Of a DNA stretch of 53,581 nt, positions 17,688 to 26,717 are shown piece by piece; the stretch's first letter is position 1, and each line of letters opens with the position of its first letter. A model generated the notes under the pieces. It was given only the letters and a program-made list of their open reading frames with translations. It was not told the DNA's origin and ran no database searches. The DNA is taken from positions 1-53,581 of the forward strand of contig NZ_LR027863.1 in NCBI RefSeq assembly GCF_900607235.1. Reading direction: 5' to 3'. The position numbers and the translations under genes were made by a program. Source of the DNA: Olivibacter jilunii. GTDB lineage: Bacteria; Bacteroidota; Bacteroidia; Sphingobacteriales; Sphingobacteriaceae.

Positions 17688-19487
17688 ATGGGCACATTTG
17701 ACTACAGGGAAGAGTTAAAAAAAATACCCCATAAGCCCGGTGTTTATCAATATTACGATAAGCAAGGTACGCTCATTTACATTGGGAAGGCCAAAGACTT
17801 AAAAAATCGAGTAAGCTCTTACTTCGTTAAAGACGAATACCTGCACAATGCGAAAACACGTGTTCTCGTTAGAAAGATCAACAAGATTTCCTTTACTATT
17901 GTAGATACGGAGATCGATGCGTGGCTATTGGAAAACAGCCTTATCAAAAAGCATCAACCTCGGTATAATGTTCTCTTAAAAGATGATAAAACTTACCCGT
18001 GGATTGTCATTAAAAATGAGCGCTTCCCTCGAATTTTCTGGACACGTAAAATTATTAAAGACGGTTCAAAATACTTTGGGCCCTACGCTTCGGTAGGGAT
18101 GATGCACGCCATTTTAAGTGTAATCAAAGAAATTTTTCCACTGCGTACCTGTAACCTACCATTAACGGTTAACAATATTGAACAAGGGAAATTTCGGGTT
18201 TGTTTGGAATATCAAATCGGCAATTGTAAAGGTCCTTGCCAAGCGTACCAAACAGAAGAAGAATATAATCAGAATATCGAAAGTATAAAAGATATCCTCA
18301 ATGGGAAAACCGGTGTCGTATTCAAGCAATTAAAAGCCAATTTAGAACATGCCACCAATAATCTCCAGTTCGAGTTAGCACATGTTCTTAAGCAAAAGTT
18401 AGAGCTTCTGAGTAATTATCAAAGTAAATCTACGATCGTAAGCAACACCATCAACGATGTAGATGTGTTTAATATTGCCTCTGAAGAAGGATATGCTTTT
18501 GTTAATTTCTTAAAGGTAATGAACGGAACGGTTATACAAACGCAAACTCTTGAGCTGAAAAAGAGATTAGATGAAAGTGATCAGGAATTGCTCAGCTTAG
18601 CCGTTCAGGAACTTCGCACCCGCTTCAATAGTACATCCAAAGAAATTATCGTTCCTTTTAACCTCGACATTGAAAGCCCCAACTTCAAACAGACCGTTCC
18701 TCAGTTAGGCGATAAGAAAAAGTTATTGGACCTTTCTTATAAAAACGTAAGTTTTTTCAAACGGGAACGCTTGGACCAGTATGAAAAGTTAAATCCGGAG
18801 CTCAAAACAGAACGGCTGCTTAATAAGATGAAAGAGGATTTACGGCTCAATGTATTACCTAAACACATCGAATGTTTCGATAATTCGAACTTTCAGGGTA
18901 AATATCCTGTATCAGCAATTGTCGTATTTAAAGATGCCAAGCCGTCTAAAAAAGATTATAGGCATTTTAATGTTAAAACTGTTGAAGGCCCGAACGACTT
19001 TGCTACGATGGAAGAAGCTGTGTTCCGTCGGTATAAACGCATGTTAGATGAAGGTAGTTCATTACCGCAACTAATTATTATTGACGGAGGTAAAGGACAA
19101 TTATCGGCAGCCTTAAAAAGCCTTAAAACACTAGGTATCGAATCAAAAGTTACGGTTATCGGTATTGCTAAACGTTTAGAAGAGCTTTACTACCCCGGAG
19201 ATCAGTATCCCTTATATCTTGACAAAAGGTCGGAAACTTTAAAAATCATACAACATTTACGTGATGAAGCCCATCGATTTGGGATCACTTTCCACAGAAA
19301 CCAGCGCAGCAGAAAAACTTTCCAAACGGAATTAGAGCAAATTCCCGGTATTGGCAGAACGAGTGCAGAGAAGTTGTTAGTAAACTTTAAATCTGTAAAA
19401 AAAATCAAGGAAGCATCCAAAGACCAGCTTATGGAAGTGGTCAATACAAAACAAGCCGAAGCGGTACTAGCGTATTTTAACAGCTAA
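17688..19487 (+). CDS. uvrC: Excinuclease ABC subunit C
   Basis: Makes the two incisions around bulky DNA lesions after UvrA/UvrB recognition. 599 residues in the usual order: an N-terminal GIY-YIG nuclease (GVYQYYDKQGTLIYIGKAKD), a cysteine-containing middle part (CLEYQIGNCKGPC), the UVR helix region, the RNase H-like nuclease starting IECFDNSNFQG, and C-terminal helix-hairpin-helix motifs (IPGIGRTSAEKLL). It begins two bases after the PBP stop. uvrA lies elsewhere in this window, uvrB is not present. Confidence 0.97.
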   Translation: MGTFDYREELKKIPHKPGVYQYYDKQGTLIYIGKAKDLKNRVSSYFVKDEYLHNAKTRVLVRKINKISFTIVDTEIDAWLLENSLIKKHQPRYNVLLKDDKTYPWIVIKNERFPRIFWTRKIIKDGSKYFGPYASVGMMHAILSVIKEIFPLRTCNLPLTVNNIEQGKFRVCLEYQIGNCKGPCQAYQTEEEYNQNIESIKDILNGKTGVVFKQLKANLEHATNNLQFELAHVLKQKLELLSNYQSKSTIVSNTINDVDVFNIASEEGYAFVNFLKVMNGTVIQTQTLELKKRLDESDQELLSLAVQELRTRFNSTSKEIIVPFNLDIESPNFKQTVPQLGDKKKLLDLSYKNVSFFKRERLDQYEKLNPELKTERLLNKMKEDLRLNVLPKHIECFDNSNFQGKYPVSAIVVFKDAKPSKKDYRHFNVKTVEGPNDFATMEEAVFRRYKRMLDEGSSLPQLIIIDGGKGQLSAALKSLKTLGIESKVTVIGIAKRLEELYYPGDQYPLYLDKRSETLKIIQHLRDEAHRFGITFHRNQRSRKTFQTELEQIPGIGRTSAEKLLVNFKSVKKIKEASKDQLMEVVNTKQAEAVLAYFNS

Positions 19488-19494
19488 CGATTTC

Positions 19495-19552
19495 CGTTGT
19501 TAATACTTAAAAAGGACAACTAACACCTAATAGCTAATCCTAAAAAGTTATA
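19495..19552. repeat. Heptad-word stretch between uvrC and gldN
   Basis: In the gap between these converging genes, the strand continuing gldN reads as 7-base words of the TTAGGAT / TAGGTGT / TAGTTGT kind. It has the same style as the longer arrays at 7276 and 25500. No terminator hairpin is obvious. Confidence 0.45.
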
Positions 19553-20419
19553 TCAATAACTCCACAAATCGTGCTCGTAATCCATCAAGGCTTGCTTGAT
19601 GCGTTCCGATTCGTATAGCTTATCAATTCCTTCTTTGTAATCCTTAATTCGCAGGTCTTCAGGATTTGATTGTTTAACGATATAGCTAGCGAATATCCTT
19701 TTTGTAAACACATCATCATAGCTTAAACCGGTAGCATCGTTGTTTCTGTTTACTACCTCTTTATTTACCAATATGTGTCTAGCTTCTGGAAAGTATACCC
19801 AAAATGCTGGCTGTGGGTCTAAATAAACATCAGCAGCCTTCACGGAAACTAAAGGTGCAATCCCAATAATACGGGGTTCAAAAACCGATCGTTGCTTATC
19901 AAATATCCAATCTTCCTTGATTCTGAATTTTAACACGCTATCAGTATTGAATTCACCTGATTGAAAACTCCCGCCGATCTGGTTGCCCTCAGCATCAAAT
20001 TCAGGAACAAATACACTATCAGCCAAGTTGCTCATTAGCTTAGACGGATCTAAAGTTGTTTTAAAGCTGTCGCCGTTTGGATCGTCCTTAGAGGGTGTAG
20101 GATCATAGGCTGTCAGCTCACCGGCTTTAATTGCTTCCATCAAAATATCCATGAGCCGCGATTTAGGAGAAGCGAAACTAGCATTTAACCGGTCGCGCAG
20201 ATCAATTTCACGCCATACTCGTTTACTATACATTACGTCAACACTTCTTATGTGCGAATAAGGAATCACTTTCCTATTCTCGATGTCAGACTTAACATAG
20301 TAGCCGTCTACCGGCGGTCCATCCTGTATCGGTGTAACGCTGTTCGATAAATTTTCCTGTTGTCCATATGCCTGACATAGAACCAATAAACCGATGCAAG
20401 TAAAAAATAGTCGTTTCAT
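19553..20419 (-). CDS. gldN: T9SS ring protein GldN/PorN
   Basis: A 288-residue periplasmic protein (signal peptide ending QAYGQ) matching GldN: the N-terminal DGPPVDGYYVKSDI segment, the KVIPYSHIRSVDVMYSKRVWREIDLRDR block and the later W-rich core (RIKEDWIFDK, PAFWVYFPEARH). GldN/PorN forms with GldK/PorK the large periplasmic ring attached to the outer membrane in type IX secretion. It starts 10 bases after gldK. In most genomes gldL and gldM lie between the two; here they do not. Confidence 0.93.
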   Translation of the reverse strand: MKRLFFTCIGLLVLCQAYGQQENLSNSVTPIQDGPPVDGYYVKSDIENRKVIPYSHIRSVDVMYSKRVWREIDLRDRLNASFASPKSRLMDILMEAIKAGELTAYDPTPSKDDPNGDSFKTTLDPSKLMSNLADSVFVPEFDAEGNQIGGSFQSGEFNTDSVLKFRIKEDWIFDKQRSVFEPRIIGIAPLVSVKAADVYLDPQPAFWVYFPEARHILVNKEVVNRNNDATGLSYDDVFTKRIFASYIVKQSNPEDLRIKDYKEGIDKLYESERIKQALMDYEHDLWSY

Positions 20420-20429
20420 ATCTATCGTT

Positions 20430-21734
20430 CTATAAATCGCGTCCCGCGTATGAAGTTACACATCTAAACCCGATATAAGATTTGGCTGTATCCTGGTACT
20501 CATAAGTTCGGGTAGAGTTCTGTAAAAAGTAACCAATGTCCTTCCACGACCCACCTCTAACAACTTTCCGTTTAAGTATTTCAGGATCATTACTTTTCGC
20601 CTCATATGAATACGTTGGATTCATATCGTGGATAAACGATGATGACGATTCCTCGAATGAAGAGGCTGTCCATTCTGCCACATTTCCTGCCATATTGTAA
20701 AGTCCATAGTCGTTGGGAAAATAAGAGTGTACAGGCACCGTATAAGCACCTCCATCATCCGCATAATTCCCTCTGCCAGGTTTAAAATTTGCCATTAAAC
20801 ACCCTTTTGCATTTCGGATAGTTGGTCCGCCCCACGGATAAGGGGCTCCATTTAGTCCTCCCCTAGCTGCGTATTCCCATTGGTGTTCTGAAGGTAATTC
20901 GTACGATAAGCGAGCTAATCGAGAAAGGCCAACCCTTTGGGCGTAATTTTCATATAAACGAGTACGCCATACAGCAAACGCTCTCGCTTGTCGCCAATTG
21001 ACTCCCACCACAGGATAATCCTGAAAAGCCGGATGCGAAAAATATCCTTCTACCATAGGTTCGTTTTGAGCATAAGAGAAATCGGCTAGCCATACCAAGG
21101 TGTCCGGATAAATCCCGATCGTATCGCGAATAATAAAATCCGAGCGTCGCATGTTTTTGTTATTTTTATTAGCGGCGGCCATGCGATGATTATAAATTTC
21201 GTAATGATATTTGAGCAAACGTACATCTAACTCGTCTCGACCAAAAATGCGATCATCTCCCTGATAGTACATCTGATTTAAGGCATCTTTATTATCATTC
21301 TTCTTTCCCCATAAACCATTGCCGTCCCCTACCTTTTGCCAATCGATAAAACGTTGCCCCGCATTATCACCTTCCTTTCCCTGTATAAAATAAGAAGGAT
21401 CATTTAAATACTGGGTGATGGCGATGGAATCCCTTACCCAATTGACAAACTGCCTATATTGACTATTTGAAATCTCAGTCTCGTCCATAAAAAAAGCAGA
21501 TTGTGTAAACTGCCTGTTTTGTGCGATTTGTGCACTGGTGATATCTTCATCAGACTGACCGGCTATAAAGCTTCCAGCAGGAATAAAAACCATTCCTTTT
21601 GGGGCCTTACTCGATTTAAGTCCTTTCAGTCTAACACCTGTAAGTTCACCGCCTGCTTTACGATTACCACACGCACAAACAAAAAAGGACAACAACGCAA
21701 AACAACAATAGTAAATTTTCCTCATATTGATCAT
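20430..21734 (-). CDS. gldK: T9SS ring lipoprotein GldK/PorK
   Basis: Lipoprotein with an FGE-sulfatase-like fold that forms the outer-membrane side of the PorK/PorN ring. From the ATG at 21734 it reads MINMRKIYYCC, a signal with a lipobox FVCAC, then KAPKGMVFIPAGSF and ETEISNSQYRQFVNWVRDSI, which match GldK rather than the longer GldJ. The C-terminal FGE part has GNVAEWTASS and VVRGGSWKD. An AGGTGG lies six bases upstream of this ATG; the frame continues to a TTG at 21758 but the signal peptide and RBS favour 21734. Confidence 0.93.
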   Translation of the reverse strand: MINMRKIYYCCFALLSFFVCACGNRKAGGELTGVRLKGLKSSKAPKGMVFIPAGSFIAGQSDEDITSAQIAQNRQFTQSAFFMDETEISNSQYRQFVNWVRDSIAITQYLNDPSYFIQGKEGDNAGQRFIDWQKVGDGNGLWGKKNDNKDALNQMYYQGDDRIFGRDELDVRLLKYHYEIYNHRMAAANKNNKNMRRSDFIIRDTIGIYPDTLVWLADFSYAQNEPMVEGYFSHPAFQDYPVVGVNWRQARAFAVWRTRLYENYAQRVGLSRLARLSYELPSEHQWEYAARGGLNGAPYPWGGPTIRNAKGCLMANFKPGRGNYADDGGAYTVPVHSYFPNDYGLYNMAGNVAEWTASSFEESSSSFIHDMNPTYSYEAKSNDPEILKRKVVRGGSWKDIGYFLQNSTRTYEYQDTAKSYIGFRCVTSYAGRDL

Positions 21735-21762
21735 TATAACCACCTCATAATCACTCAATCAG

Positions 21763-21770
21763 CAAAAGTA
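21763..21770 (-). promoter_or_regulatory. -7 box of the gldK-gldN transcript
   Basis: On the minus strand TACTTTTG matches TAnnTTTG about 30 bases before the preferred gldK start. A TSS here would lie downstream of any TTG start at 21758, again favouring 21734. The -33 element is weak. Confidence 0.5.
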
Positions 21771-21959
21771 AAGCAGCTCTTAGAACGCATTACAGCCTTG
21801 TAACAAATATAATTTGACTTATCAGGCTAAACTTTGTTCATTTTGTTCATTATTTGAACCGACAGATTCTTCAGGGATGGACTAACTGAATTACAAATAG
21901 AAAAGTAATTCGATGCAAACGAATAAGGTTATCAAATTTCTACTTCAATTTAATAAGCC

Positions 21960-21990
21960 ATAAAAAAAGCAGAACCTAAAAGGTTCTGCT
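21960..21990 (-). terminator. Terminator after hemD
   Basis: GCAGAACC and GGTTCTGC form a stem with a short loop followed on the minus strand by seven T. It lies 33 bases past the hemD stop and separates it from gldK. Confidence 0.88.
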
Positions 21991-22022
21991 ACTATATATT
22001 ATTTCAGTTTTCTAAAACGATA

Positions 22023-22787
22023 CTACTTATTAACTTTCTTAATGTACTGTTCAACGGCCATGGTCATACTTGGAGCTTCAGGTGTAGGTGCGGCAATATC
22101 TAGTATCAAATTTCTATCGGCTATTGCTTGATGGGTGCTGGGTCCGAAAGCAGCAATACGCGTATCATTTTGTTTAAAGTCAGGAAAGTTCTCAAATAGT
22201 GATTGAATGCTTGATGGACTGAAAAACACAATAATATCGTAAAACACATTTGCAAGATCAGACAGATCACTTACAACAGTTCTGAATAATACTGCAGGAG
22301 TAAAATCATAACCGTTTTCCTGTAACCAATTTTGCGTTTCTTCATTGGCTACATCCGAACAAGGATACAAAAATTTCTCCTTTGCATGCTTTTTGAGTAC
22401 TTCTTCCAAATCTTGGGCAGTCTGCTTACCGAAGAAAATTTTCCGCTTTCTGTATTGGATGTACTTTTGTAGATAAAGTGCTATTGTTTCCGATAAACAG
22501 AAATACTTAAGGTCGGCCGGAACCTCATACCGCATCTCTTCGCAAATCCGGAAAAAATGATCCGCAGCATTTCTACTGGTAAAAATCACTGCCGTGAAAT
22601 CGGCCAGATTAATCCTTTCCTTCCTAAATTCTCTAGCCGGAACACCCTCAACATGAATAAACGCTCTGAAATCCAGCTTCAAATTATACTTGCTAGCTAA
22701 AGCAAAATAAGGCGATTTATCATTCTCAGGTCTCGGTAAGGTTACTAAGATGCTTTTTACTTTTTTTTCTCTATCTTCTGCTGCCAC
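22023..22787 (-). CDS. hemD: Uroporphyrinogen-III synthase, Bacteroidota type
   Basis: Closes hydroxymethylbilane to uroporphyrinogen III in haem synthesis. The family is poorly conserved, but the 254-residue protein shows the expected pattern: ILVTLPRPE at the start, AVIFTSRNAADHF in domain 1, FLYPCSDVANEE near the hinge and VFFSPSSIQSLFENF plus IAAFGPSTHQAI in domain 2. It is cotranscribed with the DUF4271 gene upstream, a pairing found in many Bacteroidota, and lies next to gldK. Confidence 0.85.
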   Translation of the reverse strand: MAAEDREKKVKSILVTLPRPENDKSPYFALASKYNLKLDFRAFIHVEGVPAREFRKERINLADFTAVIFTSRNAADHFFRICEEMRYEVPADLKYFCLSETIALYLQKYIQYRKRKIFFGKQTAQDLEEVLKKHAKEKFLYPCSDVANEETQNWLQENGYDFTPAVLFRTVVSDLSDLANVFYDIIVFFSPSSIQSLFENFPDFKQNDTRIAAFGPSTHQAIADRNLILDIAAPTPEAPSMTMAVEQYIKKVNK

Positions 22788-22808
22788 GTGTGTTTATTTT
22801 TGTTTCGG

Positions 22809-23816
22809 TTAAATGCCTAATAACTTGATCAAAATAAGTATTGGACCAACTTCGAGGGTGCAAAGATAAATAAATAAATAAAACTTTGAAAACTGATAGC
22901 TTTTTAAAACGGTATTTGAGGCGCGCAAAAACTGCATAGCAAAGACAAAAAGACCTACAGCACAAGAAACTAGTATCCAAACTTTTACATGATTTGTCGG
23001 CACTAAACTCAATACCAAAAGTAAAGGAAGAAAAATTATAGCAGCATTAAAATAACTTAAATATAATATAGAAATATAGTCTCTCACAAGTTTTTGAATA
23101 CCAAATACAAAACCGATTGCTCGGGTTATTAATATTTTAACGACAAATAGCATCAATACAAGCGCAGTAATAGTAAAAAAAAGACCTATTTCCGAATATC
23201 CCAGTTGAAGCTGGCCATACGAAACGTACAAATACAAAAAAAGTCCAATGGTGAATCCGAATAATAGATATAGAAACACGAAAGGCCAAGACGTGATTAG
23301 ATTATCTTCTTTACTAACCTGCAAAAGGACTCTATTACTATAAAAAGACGTAGCTATTGCTTCTAGGTCTTTCATAAAAAACATTCTAATGAGTGCAAAA
23401 AACAAGAACAGGGAAAATACAGTATATAAAACCCACCGAGGCCGATGTACCTTTCGTACCCCCAGTTGCTTACTTCCGCTGTAGTTAATATTTTTCCCCC
23501 ATACAAGTGTATTCCCATCCGTAATAATGTAAACCTTTCTCAAACTATCTAAAAATTGGTTCTTACTTCCGCGAGCAAGGGGTTTTATATAGTGCATACG
23601 CATCGAATCACGGACTAGCGCCAGTGAATCTGCAACTCGCTCTAGCGAGTCCTTAACACGCTGCTTTTCAATGGCCCGTGCAAAACGGGCTGAGTCTCTT
23701 ACTAGGTACTTCAAAGAGAGAGGCACTGGTTTACGTGACGACGTGTCCTGAACGGCAATGGCAGAAAAAAAAGCAAAACTAAACAGTAATAGAAAAACCA
23801 GCCGAATTTTTAGCAT
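22809..23816 (-). CDS. DUF4271 membrane protein
   Basis: 335 residues: an N-terminal signal-like helix, a long polar Arg/Asp/Ser-rich stretch that probably lies outside the membrane (residues about 25-125), and then six or seven membrane helices to the C-terminus. This is the DUF4271 layout. The function is unknown, but its steady place beside hemD hints at a role linked to haem or the envelope. It ends 21 bases before hemD begins. Confidence 0.8.
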   Translation of the reverse strand: MLKIRLVFLLLFSFAFFSAIAVQDTSSRKPVPLSLKYLVRDSARFARAIEKQRVKDSLERVADSLALVRDSMRMHYIKPLARGSKNQFLDSLRKVYIITDGNTLVWGKNINYSGSKQLGVRKVHRPRWVLYTVFSLFLFFALIRMFFMKDLEAIATSFYSNRVLLQVSKEDNLITSWPFVFLYLLFGFTIGLFLYLYVSYGQLQLGYSEIGLFFTITALVLMLFVVKILITRAIGFVFGIQKLVRDYISILYLSYFNAAIIFLPLLLVLSLVPTNHVKVWILVSCAVGLFVFAMQFLRASNTVLKSYQFSKFYLFIYLCTLEVGPILILIKLLGI

Positions 23817-23840
23817 CTATATTGAATCGGATTTAAGCTG

Positions 23841-23848
23841 CAAAGTTA
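23841..23848 (-). promoter_or_regulatory. -7 box of the DUF4271-hemD transcript
   Basis: TAACTTTG on the minus strand fits TAnnTTTG, 25 bases before the DUF4271 ATG. The expected -33 TTG is not clear. Confidence 0.5.
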
Positions 23849-24054
23849 GTTGTTTCCAGCTAAAAGAAATAGACAAAACGATACTTTAGCTAGCTTCATC
23901 AATGGAATCATTTAATAAACGTATTTAGAAGCCCTCGATCGCCATAATCGGTTCTATAGACAAAAACCAAGAAACGAAATTAGTGTTAACTTTATAACGA
24001 TTATATTGAGCCGCTGGCTATTTGAGGTGTTAAAACCGCTTTAAAGATTACGAA

Positions 24055-25491
24055 ATGAAAACAAGAAATAAATTGATTAATGGTGCCGCATTTATAAATG
24101 GCGAGCCAATAACCGGAAGAAAAACATTTGATGTTATCAATCCTGCAACAGGCGAAGCGATCATTTCCGTAACTGATCTTACAGCTAAAGACATTGAGCA
24201 AGCTATAGATTCTGCTGAGGAGGCTTGGATATCGTGGAAAGCGACTTCGATTGCCGAACGCAGTACTGTTTTAAAGAAATGGTATGATTTACTTATCAAG
24301 CACACCGAAGAAATAGCGGAAATTATAACGATGGAGTCAGGTAAGCCATTGGAAGAAAGCAGAATTGAGGTAAACTATGGTGCCTCATTCGTTAGTTGGT
24401 TTGCAGAAGAAACGTATCGTGCCTACGGTGATCACATCCCATCGCCTACGAATGATAAACAAATTGTGACATTACGACAGCCGGTGGGCGTTAGTGCCGC
24501 TATTACTCCCTGGAATTTTCCTTTAGCTATGGTAACTAGGAAGGTGGCACCGGCACTGGCCGCTGGCTGTACGGTTGTATTAAAACCAGCCTCTCAAACA
24601 CCACTTACAGCCATAGCCGTTGCTCGTCTCGCAGTAGAGGCCGGCTTGCCAAAAGGCGTACTTAATGTTGTAACGGGAAAGGATTCAGCTGGTATCGGTA
24701 AGCTTTTATGTACCAGTCCCGCCATAAGAAAAATATCTTTTACCGGCTCAACTGCGGTTGGTAAAACGCTTATGCAACAAGCTGCATCTACTATTAAAAA
24801 AATCTCATTAGAGCTTGGAGGAAATGCACCGTTTATTGTGTTTGATGATGCAAACATAGAGTTGGCAGTTCAAGGTGCTATTGCCTCAAAATTCAGAAAC
24901 TCGGGCCAAACTTGTGTCGCGGTAAACCGATTTTTGGTGCAGGATGCAATTTACGAAAAGTTTGCGCAGCGAATAAGTGAAGCCATTGCGGATTTAAAAG
25001 TCGGAAATGGCTTAGAAAAAGGAGTAAAAGTTGGCCCGTTAATCAATCAAAATGGACTAAAAAAGGTTGAAGACCATGTACAAGACGCTGTAAAAAAGGG
25101 TGCAATAGTGCTTACAGGTGGAAAACCCATCGCTAATTTATTCTTTGAACCGACTGTGCTAAGTGACGTGCCCTTAAATGCAAAGATTGCACATGAAGAA
25201 ACTTTTGGTCCGATCGTCTCCCTATTTCGATTTAAAACGGAACAAGAGGCTATAAATCTGGCGAACAATACTGAATTTGGGCTTGCTGCTTACTTTTACA
25301 GTGAAAACGTTAAACGTTGTTGGCGTGTAGCAGAAGCATTGGAGGCCGGTATGGTGGGTATAAACGAAGGAGCCATTTCAACAGCGGTTGCACCATTTGG
25401 TGGCATAAAGGAATCCGGGCTTGGCCGCGAAGGTTCCAAATACGGACTTGAAGAATATATGGAAATAAAATATTTGTGTTTTGGGGTTTAG
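24055..25491 (+). CDS. gabD: NAD(P)-dependent succinate-semialdehyde dehydrogenase
   Basis: Oxidises succinate semialdehyde to succinate. The 478-residue aldehyde dehydrogenase has the nucleotide-site GSTAVGK, the general base Glu253 in LELGG and the catalytic Cys287 in SGQTCVAVN with the usual 34-residue spacing. Length and the C-terminal GLGREGSKYGLEEYMEIKYL match the GabD subfamily. It stands alone, 238 bases after the divergent DUF4271 gene, and no GABA transaminase gene is nearby, so another semialdehyde substrate is possible. Confidence 0.85.
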   Translation: MKTRNKLINGAAFINGEPITGRKTFDVINPATGEAIISVTDLTAKDIEQAIDSAEEAWISWKATSIAERSTVLKKWYDLLIKHTEEIAEIITMESGKPLEESRIEVNYGASFVSWFAEETYRAYGDHIPSPTNDKQIVTLRQPVGVSAAITPWNFPLAMVTRKVAPALAAGCTVVLKPASQTPLTAIAVARLAVEAGLPKGVLNVVTGKDSAGIGKLLCTSPAIRKISFTGSTAVGKTLMQQAASTIKKISLELGGNAPFIVFDDANIELAVQGAIASKFRNSGQTCVAVNRFLVQDAIYEKFAQRISEAIADLKVGNGLEKGVKVGPLINQNGLKKVEDHVQDAVKKGAIVLTGGKPIANLFFEPTVLSDVPLNAKIAHEETFGPIVSLFRFKTEQEAINLANNTEFGLAAYFYSENVKRCWRVAEALEAGMVGINEGAISTAVAPFGGIKESGLGREGSKYGLEEYMEIKYLCFGV

Positions 25492-25499
25492 GGAGGATG

Positions 25500-25600
25500 G
25501 GAGTTAGGCGTTAGGCGTTAGGATTTGAGGGCTTTCTTAAGTTTTCACCTACCTAACACCTAATACCTCATATCTAAACCTTATACTTTACACCTTAAAC
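25500..25600. repeat. Inverted heptad-word array between converging genes
   Basis: Starting about 10 bases past the gabD stop, the plus strand has three GTTAGGC-type heptamers (25503-25525); further on, seven heptamers of the reverse type (CCTAACA, CCTAATA, CCTCATA and so on, to 25600) run up to the oxygenase stop. Each gene's 3' untranslated RNA would therefore carry GTTAGG-like words in the same sense. No coding potential. Confidence 0.7.
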
Positions 25601-26568
25601 TACATCTTCAGCCCAATCTCCCGGAGTCGTTCATCTAAATATTCACCAGCGGTACAATCCGGATAAATCTTAGGATGGCTTGCATCGACACAATTTTCTA
25701 AAGCAGCCAGACTCATTTCAGCTTTAGGATGTAAAAAAAATGGCACAGAATAACGTGAGGTTTTCATGAGCTCTTTAGGCGGGTTGACCACGCGATGCGT
25801 TGTAGATTTTAACTTATTGTTAGTAAGTCTTTGCAGCATATCCCCAACGTTAACGACAATATCCTCGCCATATGCTTTTACCGGATACCATGTACCGTTT
25901 CTTGTTAGTACCTCTAATCCATCTGCACTCGCACCTATCAGTAAGGTAATTAAATTAATATCTTCGTGCGCCCCGGCCCTAACGGCATCGGGCGCTATCT
26001 CATCCGGGTTTTCAATAGGAAAATAATGTATCGCGCGCAAGATGGAATTGCCGTTAATGACTTTGTCTTCAAAATAATCCTCTTCCAATTCCAAAAAACC
26101 GGCAATTGCTTTTAATAACGCACGTCCGGCAGTTTCCAGACGACGGTAAACTTCCTCTGTTACAGCATTAAAGCGCGGTAGCTCCCGTACTTCTACATTT
26201 TCAGGATACGATGCTCTCAACGTTTCATCGCCAATAATCGTTTGGCCGCGCTGCCAAAATTCTTTCAAGTCCGGGGTCTTCGCATCCTTTGCCTTTTCTT
26301 TGCCTTTTGCTGTGTAACCACGCTGTCCAGCTAAACCGGGTATCTCATAAGCACGCTTTGCCTCTTCCGGTAAAGCAAAAAACTGTTTAACAACTTCATA
26401 TAATTCATCGATGAGTTCTTTGTTCATTCCGTGATTGGCAACAGTGACAAACCCGGTATCTGTAAAAGCTTTCCCGATATCATCAGAAAATTGCTTCCGT
26501 TGTTCAGCGGTCCCTTCTGTAAAATCTAACAGGTTGAGACGAGGGATATTAATTGTAGTATTCAGCAT
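25600..26568 (-). CDS. 2-oxoglutarate/Fe(II) oxygenase, isopenicillin N synthase-like
   Basis: Member of the IPNS-like non-haem iron family. The iron triad is visible as His201 and Asp203 (AHEDIN) and His258 (TTHRV), with the RxS motif Arg272-Tyr-Ser274 that binds 2-oxoglutarate or substrate. The N-terminal half (GFVTVANHGMN) is the usual DIOX_N domain. 322 residues is typical. The substrate cannot be told; bacterial members include ethylene-forming and hydroxylating enzymes. It shares an orientation with the hydrolase gene upstream but a 149-base gap separates them. Confidence 0.85.
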   Translation of the reverse strand: MLNTTINIPRLNLLDFTEGTAEQRKQFSDDIGKAFTDTGFVTVANHGMNKELIDELYEVVKQFFALPEEAKRAYEIPGLAGQRGYTAKGKEKAKDAKTPDLKEFWQRGQTIIGDETLRASYPENVEVRELPRFNAVTEEVYRRLETAGRALLKAIAGFLELEEDYFEDKVINGNSILRAIHYFPIENPDEIAPDAVRAGAHEDINLITLLIGASADGLEVLTRNGTWYPVKAYGEDIVVNVGDMLQRLTNNKLKSTTHRVVNPPKELMKTSRYSVPFFLHPKAEMSLAALENCVDASHPKIYPDCTAGEYLDERLREIGLKM

Positions 26569-26717
26569 ATTGGTGGCTCTTAATCGAAATTAAAGATACG
26601 AAGCTTTTTTAAATATGTGAATGATGAAGAAAATATTCCAACTATCTGATTTATGATCAGCGATTTAATCTCCTATATACATCTATTGAGAAGACGTATC
26701 AATACACCTTAAACTTA

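Noticed and set aside
20430-21734. Identity as GldJ instead of GldK
   Set aside because: Both are FGE-like lipoproteins, but length (about 435 residues), the KGMVFIPAGSF/ETEISNSQYRQF pattern and linkage to gldN fit GldK.
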